From Ministeria vibrans ATCC 50519 (taxonomy: Eukaryota; Opisthokonta; Filasterea), in assembly GCA_943704425.1 (NCBI GenBank), contig CALSCP010001443.1, positions 82,804 to 104,426 on the forward strand: a stretch of DNA of 21,623 bases, written 5' to 3'. Within the stretch, counting starts at the first letter, position 1, and the number at the start of each line of letters is the position of its first letter. The position numbers were made by a program, and so were the translations under genes. The notes under the pieces were generated by a model, which searched no databases, had not been told where the DNA came from, and was given only the letters and a program-made list of their open reading frames with translations. Shown here piece by piece: positions 10,093 through 18,629 of this stretch.

Positions 10093-11857
10093 TTAATAGG
10101 CACTACTGGAGTCAATGGACATGCGTGCGCTGACTAATGGCGTCCAGGCAATCTCCATTTCGTCGATGCGGTCGTCGTCCGTCGTAAAGCGAAAGGGTGC
10201 GCTGCGATCGAACGCATCTTCTTCGGCCAGTGCGGTGTGCTCGTGCTCGGCGCCATCGCACGTTCGGCTTCTCTTAGGGGCAGCACTCATCATCATTGGA
10301 GTGATGTCGTCGTCTTCACCGGGACTGCCGCTACTTGTCATGCTCTGGCTCTGGCTCTGCGCGTCGCCACCAAACTCGGAACCGTGTCCCGGCGGCGAGT
10401 CGACGGGATGCGAGGGCAAGAGCGACTTGAGAATGTCCGCGGCGGATTCGAGCGCGGCATTTCGTGCCTCAACCTCGACGTGCGACAATTTTCGATTGGT
10501 TTCCTTCTCCTGAAGAGGATCACGTCGTAAGTGACGCGAGCGGCTGCGCTTAAACAAAAAAATGGCGAGCAGCGAGAGGACCGTCACAAGAATACCAGTG
10601 ACCAGGTTGAGGTAGAAGGTCCAGCCCCAAGTGGGCGTGAGGACTGCGTCAGGAAAGGGTATTTGAAGGTCGGGAAAGGCACCGGCGATCTGCTTGACCA
10701 TGCCGTAGTAGACTAGGTTGGCCGCAATGAGAGTGAGTCCAGTGCAGAGCGCTCCCGACAGCGCCACCACCCGATTGCTCGGCACAAAGGCAAATAGCAA
10801 GCAAGTAAGCACCCAAAAGGAAAACGCAATCCACAGCGTTAGCTGGGTGTACAGACCAGCAATGCGGTAGAATCGTCCCCAACGAATTTTTTCACCATCA
10901 AGGGTAAAGTACTGTGGAAAACGAGAATAACATCAACAACAGTCGGGAGAATACTCTAACTTTTATATTGCGATGAGTGTTTGTACCTCGGCAACGTTAA
11001 GAATGGGCAGGGGAGTTCCGCGCACCTGGGCTGCTCGAAATCTGACGTTGAAAAACGACCCGTCGTCGGGAGAGAATCCAAGGCGTCCCTGAGCAAAACT
11101 CCACGGAAAATTTTCGTTGTAGTCAATGGTCTGATTGACTTGGTGTTTAGGCTCGCCCAGCAGCGTAATGTTGATGCCGTGCAGTCCAATGTGCAGCCCC
11201 ACGGTGGCATGGATGGCAGACGAGAGAAATGCCGTGTACTCCGTCTCGGTCGAGATGGTTGCAGACGCCCAGTCGAACGCAAACAAATTGACTGCCCAGT
11301 AGTGAATAATTCCAGAACGAAAAAAAAGAGAAAAAAGAGTCAGAGTGTGTGTGTGAGAGAGAGAGAGTCCGGAAGACAAAGCACGTAAGAGGAGACGCTA
11401 GGATTGGATCGAACGAGGGCCCTGCCCCCCCCTGGAGCGCCGCCCAAGGGCGCCCCATGCCGCTCTCGTCGACATTCCATGCAGAGCGTTCCCTTTTTTT
11501 TCCATTTTCCTCTTCTCCGACTCGCACGCATTTAAGATTCATGAGAGACGTACCGAGGATAATGCAGCCTACTATGATACCTCCAATGATGGAGAATTCC
11601 TTGCCAACGGCTCGCTACAGACGGGAGGGACGACACAGAGCGTTTTAGGAATTAGGACCAAGTGGGGCGGTGGGCCTCTGAGGGGGCCCGACGACCATGG
11701 CACAGCGCCCGTGTCGTACCTTTGAGGTGAGCTTGAGCGACGGAGAGATGATGAGGGTGGCGCCGACGAGGACGACAAAGGCCGCAATGATCCCACTGAT
11801 GACCACATCGCCCGTCACCGCCGTCTTGTTTTCCGCATACACAATGGGCGCCGGCAT
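10093..11857 (-). CDS. DUOXA: Dual oxidase maturation factor (DUOXA) homologue
   Basis: Coding exons 11857-11720, 11614-11554, 11291-10987 and 10911-10093 (stop TAA) join in frame to 440 residues. DUOXA proteins are ER/plasma-membrane partners needed for exit from the ER and activity of dual oxidases, which make hydrogen peroxide. The sequence shows the family pattern of five membrane segments (ISGIIAAFVVLVGATLIIS; FSIIGGIIVGCIILV; LTLWIAFSFWVLTCLLFAF; ALSGALCTGLTLIAANLVYY; FYLNLVTGILVTVLSLLAIF). The extracellular loop STETEYTAF ... GLHIGLHGINITLLGEP ... VNQTIDYNENFPW closely resembles animal DUOXA, including N-glycosylation sequons NIT and NQT. A Ser/Asp-rich tail of about 150 residues follows the last helix. 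No ATG lies upstream in the leader, so the start is the ATG at 11857. No DUOX gene is in the window. Confidence 0.88.
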
Positions 11858-11871
11858 GCTGCCGAGATACG

Positions 11872-11905
11872 CTGGCAAGACAGATCAAACAGAGTAACGA
11901 CTTAC
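11872..11905 (-). other. Possible 34-nt intron in the DUOXA 5' leader
   Basis: On the minus strand a strong donor GTAAGT (11905-11900) and an acceptor TTGCCAG (ending 11872) bound only 34 nt, just upstream of the start ATG. It is shorter than any coding intron here (shortest 44 nt), and being in the leader it cannot be tested by reading frame. Confidence 0.35.
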
Positions 11906-12140
11906 GAGTGATACGACCGGACTTTCCAAATCAGAATGCAGAATTGCAGATTTGGAAAATAAGAAAGTGACTACTGGCAAAGGTTCTTTTTGGGTACTGA
12001 GTGAACAAACTTAAAACTTTGTTTCAGTTTTCCTTTCTTTCTTTTGCGAAGGTCTCTCTCTCTCCTCAATTGACGTTGTGCCACTCGTACTCTCTTAATA
12101 GTCTCTTTGGGAGGTTCAGGTCTAAGGGGGTTTTAGTGGA
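11906..12140. promoter_or_regulatory. Divergent promoter region, DUOXA / homeodomain gene
   Basis: About 235 bp between the DUOXA leader and the first ATG of the homeodomain gene. The plus-strand side (12010-12075) is strongly pyrimidine-rich (TTTCTTTC and CTCTCTCTC words), a layout often seen just upstream of transcription or splice starts. No TATA box is clear. Confidence 0.4.
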
Positions 12141-13234
12141 ATGGACGGTACGAACGAAAATGCTATGGAGAAAAAGACGAAAAAAAAAAAAAAAAACGAA
12201 CGCGAGAGCAAAAAAGCGGTTTTGTGGCTTATTGGGGGGAGTTCACGCGCTCGCTGTGGTGTGTGTAGGGTTACCCAACACGCATTTGAGTGCTCCCCTC
12301 GGGTGCAGCGGCGACGCAACATCTACGGAGTCGCCAGACGGTCGGGAATGGCAGCCGCGCACATCGCCCAGCGCCAGCCGTCGACGCTCGCGCGAGATCG
12401 CCCGTAGCGAATCCCAACACAGCACAACCGACAGCGGGAAGCACCGGCGGAAGCGAACGATATTCACCATCGAACAGCTCAGTATTCTGGAAACGGAGTT
12501 CCAGAAAACACAAAACCTCACGGTTGCGCAGCGAAACGCCCTCGCCGAGGCAATGGGCCTCGAGGCACGCACCATCAAGGTGTGGCTGCAGAATAGAAAG
12601 GCAAAGAAGAGGAAGGACGGCGAGAAGCCGCCGCAGTTGTTGCTCGAGTCGTTGCGTCGCAGCGGTCAATCGCCCAACGCAGCCACGTCGTTCGCAGGCG
12701 CCACCAGCCTGGCCCCTGCCAATCCGGGCTCTTCCTTTGATATGAACATGGCCTCCGTCTCGTGTGATTCTGTACTCAGTCGACCGTTTGCCGCGCGAAT
12801 CAAAGTCGAGGAGGCAGACACGCCGAACGAAGAGTCGCCCGTCACGACGCTCTTGCAAAACCGCATCCATCAGCACATGCTTGCCGTCGATGACACCTCA
12901 CACCATAACATGAAACGGCGCGCATCTTCACCTGCTTGGATCGGAACCAACAAAGATTTGGAGCGTCTCTTAGCGGCCACCGCAACAGCAACAACTCCCG
13001 CCACGACTTCCAGCGACAACCCGTTTTTTTCGTCGGACACCATGCTGACACGCGGTCGTGCACCCTCCCTGACCCCCTCTATTGGAGCAGTCAGTAGTGT
13101 CGGAAGCGCCATCAGCGACAGACCTCTGCAGCACTACCAACCTCACCTGCATCACCAGCATCTACACCAGCAGCAGCAGCCGCAGCAGCAGCAGCAGCAA
13201 CAACAACAGCAACAACAACAACAACAACAACAGC

Positions 13235-13279
<45 letters not shown>

Positions 13280-14037
13280 GACTACAGCAGCAATCAGCGT
13301 CATTTCTGCGCGCGTCCTCACTCGATACAAATCTTGCTTCACTCAGAGTCTCAACGTCTGCTCACACATTGCCGCCCGGCACCACCACCACCACCACCAC
13401 CACCACTACGGGCGCCGCTGCAACAGACTCGGCTGTGCCGTCGCGCTCGTCTTTGACGGATCTTATTGGCATGGCTCCGTCGCCGTCTCAACATGTTACT
13501 GCCAACTCTGTGACCGTTCAACACCAGCAGCATCAGTCGGATCAACTGCGGCAGCGTCTGCTGTCCGAACAAGCACAGCAGATGCAACGCTTTCATAATC
13601 AGTCGTCTGCACATGGACATCACCAACCGGCACTTCAGCATGAATCCCAGCGCATGTCTCAGGTTATTGACTGGCTTGCCACCTCAGAATTTGGTCCAGG
13701 TACGCGAAATGAATGTTTTTTTTACCGGTTTATATTCTTAAAAATGTTTGTTTTACTTTTTATTTTGCAGTATCTCCAGTTGCAACTACGCCTGACGTAA
13801 ACCCCGAAGAGCTGGCGGTACACGATTCAGTGGATATGTCTTTAAATTGACTTGTTCCCGTCGTTTTGCGTTGTTTGTGTTTAGGCGTACGTGGCGTCGA
13901 CGCCTGATTCACTGTCGGGTGTCGCGCGGCGCGACAGCGACAAGGCCATTTCACTGGTTCGAAGCATGTCTATTTACATATAATTATATAATTATATTAC
14001 TGTAATTATATTATATCTGTGTGTATGTGTATGTGAC

Positions 14038-14069
<32 letters not shown>

Positions 14070-15270
14070 TGTGTGTGTGGTGTATGAGTATAATTATCTG
14101 TGTGTGTGTATGTGAATGTGTGTGTATGTGTTGTGTATTTATGTGTATGAGTATAATTATGTGAATGTGTGTGTATGTGTATGTGTAGTGCATGTGTATG
14201 ATAATTATGTGAATGGTATGTGTATGCTTAGTGCTTTGCGCTTAGCAAGTGTGTGCCGTTTCACTCACTTGATTATCATGTTGCAGATTTTGACGCGCGT
14301 TGAGAGCGGACTGTCCAGTGCACTGGAAGAGAGCTCCGCTCCTCCTTCGCCATCAACTCCCAACTACGCGATCGACTCGCCTTTCTCCCAGACGTCTACG
14401 TCGTCCGCACCCCATCTGCAACAGCCCCTTGCCGCCGTCGCATCCATTGCCCGCGCCACCCAGTCCATGTCTCAGCCACAGCTTGCTCATCCGCAACCAC
14501 CGTCACAACAAGAACACACAAAGCAACCACCGCAACAACCACCGTCACCCCAACACCACAGCCGCGTCTACCCTCCCCACATCCCGCCAGCCGTTCAGGC
14601 CCGCTGTGCCCCTGTTCGACGCCACTCGGTTGTGGTGCAGGTGACCGATCCGTGCGGCACCACTACCGGCGATGACAATCCGCCCAACGACTCTTTAAAC
14701 GCCCCAGCACATCAGCCCATGGAAGACGTCCTCTTTGTCGGCAACCCCTTCCGCCCTCGTGCGCGCTCTCTCTCCAACATTCACGACGATCGTCCTCTGC
14801 TGGAGACGGTATACTATATATATATGTGTGTGTGTGTATGTGTGTGTTGCCAGATGATTATTGGTTGTTCATTCCTCTTTCCTTTTTTCTGTTCTCTCTC
14901 CCTCGTTGATAATGAATAGGAGGGTGGTCGACTTGGAAGTCCACTGCTTCCACCAGAGCAGTCGGGCTCTGCGCAGTCACTTCTCTCGGACCATTCGTCT
15001 GTTTTCTCTGCGACACAGTAAGTCGTGGACGCCAAAACGCAAGTCAATCATGAACTCGTGTTTGTTTCTTTGCGTAGCGATGAGCTGAGGGCCGACGTAC
15101 TCGATCAAATGATTGCCTTCTACGGCGAGGATTGGTCTGATTTGAATCTGGACGACGTACAATCACATCAGCAGCAGCAACAACCATCGGAGCGAAACTC
15201 ATCGCTGTTACCCTCTGCCGCGGTCAGTCTCCGCGCTGTGAAAAGCTTCAATGACTTGAAGCATGTCTAG
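12141..15270 (+). CDS. Homeodomain transcription factor with polyglutamine tract, 7 exons
   Basis: Proposed exons 12141-12147, 12269-13699, 13771-13817, 13885-13956, 14287-14808, 14920-15017 and 15078-15270 join in frame to 789 residues. The homeodomain is encoded by 12442-12621: KRTIFTIEQLSILETEF, then the recognition helix IKVWLQNRKAKKRK, with W48, Q50 and N51 present. Phe49 is Leu and Arg53 is Lys, both unusual. It is a standard 60-residue domain, not TALE. Downstream are Ser/Thr/Pro/His-rich low-complexity regions, 28 uninterrupted glutamines and a threonine run, typical of transactivation segments, then an acidic C-terminal segment (QMIAFYGEDWSDLNLDD). The start is uncertain: a 7-nt first exon (ATGGACG) spliced by GTACGA...GTGTGTAG gives MDGLPNTHLS; the alternative is an unspliced ATG at 12160 that adds a lysine-rich leader. 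Likely nuclear; targets unknown. Confidence 0.85.
12442..12621 (+). other. Homeodomain-coding segment
   Basis: This codes the 60-residue DNA-binding domain of the gene above. Position 8 is Phe, 48 Trp, 49 Leu, 50 Gln, 51 Asn and 53 Lys. Asn51 and Gln50 predict TAAT-core binding like other Q50 homeodomains, subject to the effect of the two changed positions. Confidence 0.93.
13168..13266 (+). repeat. CAG/CAA polyglutamine tract
   Basis: Four Gln codons, one Pro, then 28 uninterrupted Gln codons mixing CAG and CAA, within exon 2 of the homeodomain gene. CAA dominates the centre, so the DNA is a less perfect repeat than the protein. An ACC/polythreonine run follows at about 13382-13408. Confidence 0.95.
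14017..14222. repeat. TG-rich microsatellite in homeodomain gene intron 4
   Basis: (TG)n with TATG, GAATG and GAGTATAATTATG interruptions fills most of the 330-nt intron 13957-14286. Longer composite units such as GTATGAGTATAATTATCTG recur, suggesting slippage plus short-segment duplication. Confidence 0.85.
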
Positions 15271-15520
15271 TAAACAAACACCGATCATAATAATAATAAT
15301 AATATTATTATTATAATTATTAGTGTAAGTCTCAGTTCAGTTCTACTCGTCTTTATTGTATCATGTGTGTCGTCCGAGCTGTGTGCCTTGTCGGTACTTG
15401 TTGTTTTTCGTAATGTCGTTTGTGTTTCGTTCGCTTGTGGGATTTTTGATTAAAATTTAAAAAATTGAATAACCTTATCATCATTATTATCACTGCTCCT
15501 TTTTGCTGTATACATTTGAC
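15271..15520 (+). other. Tandem spacer between homeodomain and RUN genes
   Basis: 250 bp holding the 3' end of the homeodomain gene and the promoter of the RUN-domain gene. It contains a TAA/TTA inverted run (15286-15322) able to fold into an AT hairpin, and a T/G-rich stretch after it. No ORF or RNA gene is visible. Confidence 0.5.
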
Positions 15521-17353
15521 ATGGCGAAGGGCAAGTCGAAGGGAGGAAAGAAAACGGGTGGGACGGCGTCTGGTTTAGGTCAGCGTCAGACGAGTGCGAG
15601 TGCGGAAACGTCACTCGAGAGCACAGCACACGACGGCGCACTGGCAGCCGGCGGCGAGCCTCCTGTAGAATCCGTAGACGTGGATGCCAATGACGGCGTG
15701 TCGCCATCAGAAGACGACACAGCAGCCAATGCGACCGATGACATGAATGACGAAAACCCCGACGCAAGTCCCACCGAAGCGACTGACGACGCCAAGCAGC
15801 TCGTTGACGAGCCGCCCACCGTCGCATCAGAGGCACTCGACAGCGACAGCGCGGGCACTGCGGACCCTGCAGATGCGTCTGCTGCTGAAATGGAGACATC
15901 GAGTGAGGTGACAAATTCGTCCGAAACATCTTGCGACGAGATAACGACTTCCCCAGCGGGCGACACGGCAACAGCCGCCCATTCAACTGAATCATCGGCT
16001 ATTTCGACCAACACGGGCGATGTCTGCAATGCGATAGAAGCCGCCGTCGAGGAGGGAGAAGTCGGCAACGCTGACACCGACGTAGCGTCGTTGCCGTCGT
16101 CGTCGTCGCCCGCAACCACGGCGCTGCCCTTTGCTGATCCCCTCAGTACGAGTGTGGATGACATGGACCACCCACTAAGCGCCGCCTCCACCGCTTCAGT
16201 GACCGCGACGGAAACGGCCGTTCACCCGCTCCATCCAGATTTTGCCCCGGCGTCCGTTCCGTCCGTGTCCAGCAAAAAGGGTGCCTCTATTGTCACACTG
16301 CATCCCGCCGTCGAAGGCTCGGCGAAGATACAACACGCACCCGCTATGAAAAAATCGACACTGGTCAACGCCGCGTCCCGTCAAAGCAACCGTCCCCAGC
16401 GCCGCGTGTCCTTTTCGGACCAGCTCGAGCAACACCACCTCATTCCGGCGCGCGAGAATGCCGGGTCCATCTTTGGCTCGCTCTTCTCGGTTTTTTCCAA
16501 CTTTTCAAGTCAGGAAGGTGACTACGGTGACTCTGGCACAACACCCACATCGCCGCAGCCCAACTACGATGACGACCCGCGCGGCGTGTCGCTCGCGGTA
16601 GCGTCCGCCGCCGCGGCAGCCACCTCCCGCGTCACCGCCACCGTCCTCCATCCAAACATGCCTATCCAGCAAGCCCATCCACCGGCCAACGAGTCGCTTC
16701 AGCACTATGCGTCGCTCGGGCGACAGATCCACGCCGAGAACCTCTTCATGGCACTGAAATTGGCAGTGCGCGATCTCATTGCATGTGTCGGTACCGTCAT
16801 CACCGACGCGAACCCCTGTCTCGCCCGCTTTTGCGTCGTCTTTGAGCAGGCGTTTCATCATGGGTTTTGCGGTATTCCAAACGCAATGATAGTGATAATG
16901 CAGTGACACGTTTTTATTGTTTTGTAGGGGTGCGCACTGGGTTCTTTGGCATGACGGAGCGACGCGAAGTGTTTGCGTTGTTTGAGTCGCTGGAACAGAA
17001 CACGGAGATGCCAGAGCTTGCACTGGCACGACAACACGCACGTACTCCGCGCGGGCACTTCCGAGCGTTTGTGCGCTTGGCGCTACTGCACAAACGACTG
17101 GCGTTTATCATGGACGAACTGCTGCGCAGCGAGCAGCTCCTGTCGATGTTCTTTGAGCCATGGGCACTGTGGCGCAGTGATCATGCGCTTGCCCTTGCCG
17201 GAAACCTTCTCGGCCTCAATCCTATAGACTTCTCCATCTGTCTCAAGGACCAACCCTTCGATCTAGCCCCTGTCGAGAATGTAGTCATTGACTATGCGTG
17301 CTACCTACGTCGTGTTCCCTCCGATGCGGTCCCCGATGCTCCTGCCGACTGGT

Positions 17354-17438
<85 letters not shown>

Positions 17439-18173
17439 TTTGTATGTCTTTGTGTGTGTGTGTCTTTGTATGTCTTTGTGTGTGTGTGTCTTTGTATGTC
17501 TTTGTGTGTGTGTGTCTTTGTATGTCTTTGTGTGTGTGTGTACGACATATGGTTAAGGGCATTGCAGGGGAGTGAAGGGAACAGAGCGTGAATGTTCGTG
17601 ACATGAAATTGTACCTTGTGCTATCTTGTTTCTGCACTGCAGTGTGCGCATTGACGAAGTGGGAAATCGTCTGGCAATCAGTGCTCGCTCTGCAGCCAAC
17701 ACTGCTGCACAGCGCATTTCAGAACTGGAGCTTGAGCTAAGACGAGGAGCCGAACAGAAGACATATCTTGAGGTATGTCGAGTTATTTTAAATAATAATT
17801 ATTATTATTACTATTATTATTATTATTATTGTTCTTGTTATTATTATTAATTTATATATTGTTTGTGTTTTCTTATTTTTGATGTGTTTTAATCGTGGTC
17901 ACGTAGGACTTTGGGCGACAGAAGCTGGCGCAGGTGGAGGAAGAACGACGGCAGCGAGGAGTGGTGGAAGAAGAAGTGTCGGCGCTGCGGAACGCGCTTG
18001 TTGCGGTGCGGGAGGAGAAGCGCATTGAGCTGAGTGACATGGAGCGAGTTGTGCTGGAACTGCAGCGCAATCTTGAAGAGCTCCAAACAGAAAACGCTCG
18101 TCTTAAGGCTGACAAGAGCAAATCTTACTCACAGCGCTCTCGCTACCAGTTTGAGGAGTCAGAGCCATCGTAA
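15521..18173 (+). CDS. RUN-domain coiled-coil protein (RUFY-like, no FYVE finger), 4 exons
   Basis: Exons 15521-16871, 16928-17351, 17643-17772 and 17907-18173 join in frame to 723 residues. The first 400 or so residues are low-complexity and acidic (Ser/Thr/Asp/Ala/Glu), with a basic start (MAKGKSKGGKKTG). A RUN domain follows at about 406-587: ENLFMALKLAVRDLI, FCVVFEQAFHHGFCG, FVRLALLHKRLAFIMDELL, HALALAGNLLGLNPIDFSIC and VIDYACYLRR match RUFY-type RUN domains, including the Gly-Leu-Asn core and the closing I-D-[FY] motif. RUN domains bind small GTPases of the Rab/Rap/Arl class. The C-terminus (about 592-710) is heptad-rich coiled coil and ends without the FYVE finger that human RUFY1-3 carry. 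An endosomal or motor-adaptor role is inferred. The start is the first in-frame ATG. Confidence 0.88.
17352..17642 (+). other. Repeat-filled intron 2 of the RUN-domain gene
   Basis: A 291-nt intron with donor GTACGT and acceptor CTGCACTGCAG. About 80 nt of pure (TG)n are followed by a 26-bp minisatellite and roughly 100 nt of unique sequence before the acceptor. In frame it joins DAPADW-C-VRIDEVGN. Confidence 0.85.
17437..17540. repeat. 26-bp minisatellite, four perfect copies
   Basis: Units start at 17437, 17463, 17489 and 17515. Each begins TCTTTGTATGTCTTTG and ends in a (TG)5 run. The array continues directly from the (TG)n tract, so it probably arose from it by a base change followed by amplification. 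Confidence 0.93.
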
Positions 18174-18260
18174 CCGTTTTCGATTGACTGTATTCGACAA
18201 ATTGATGCACCAAGCTTTTAAAACACAAACAGTAGTAATAATTGTTATATTAAATTAATA

Positions 18261-18299
<39 letters not shown>

Positions 18300-18629
18300 T
18301 TAATTAATAGTATCAGTATAATTATTTTTGTGGCAATTTGTCAAGAGGTAAATTTAACTTCGGATGCTGATGGTTGCTTCAGACGGATGTATTGAATACC
18401 CTCTGTGTATGTCATTGAGTGTTGGCACAAGATTACAACAAGCTGTCAAATTTCCCACTCAAACACTCATGAATCAGCAGAAACGTCACGCGTCAAGGTG
18501 GCTACGGGACAGTCAATCGATTATAGTAAATTCTATAAACACATATAATTATGTATTCACTCTAATTAGCACCTGGCTCCACTCTCAGTTGATAAAAGGT
18601 CTCTCTCCGCCACTCGCTCCACCTTCCTA
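18174..18629. other. Convergent spacer, RUN gene / kinase-PARP gene
   Basis: 456 bp between two stop codons. A (TTA)n run occupies about 18261-18300. The remainder (18360-18600) is of mixed composition and I see no gene, RNA or mobile element in it. Confidence 0.55.

Noticed and set aside
12141-12407. A lysine-rich 88-codon frame starting at the homeodomain gene's first ATG
   Set aside because: It arises from an A-rich homopolymer and runs out of frame with the homeodomain. The same ATG makes better sense as a 7-nt exon.
15586-16191. A 201-codon minus-strand frame opposite the RUN gene
   Set aside because: It is the antisense shadow of the GC-rich, Ser/Ala-rich leader of the RUN gene. It has no recognisable domain, while the plus frame continues into a real RUN domain.
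17437-17540. CRISPR-like regular repeat
   Set aside because: Units are directly adjacent with no spacers, and the context is an intron of a eukaryotic gene.
17285-17637. Repetitive frames rich in Val/Cys or Thr/His across 17350-17540
   Set aside because: They are translations of (TG)n and the 26-bp minisatellite inside an intron that the RUN-domain reading frame requires to be removed.
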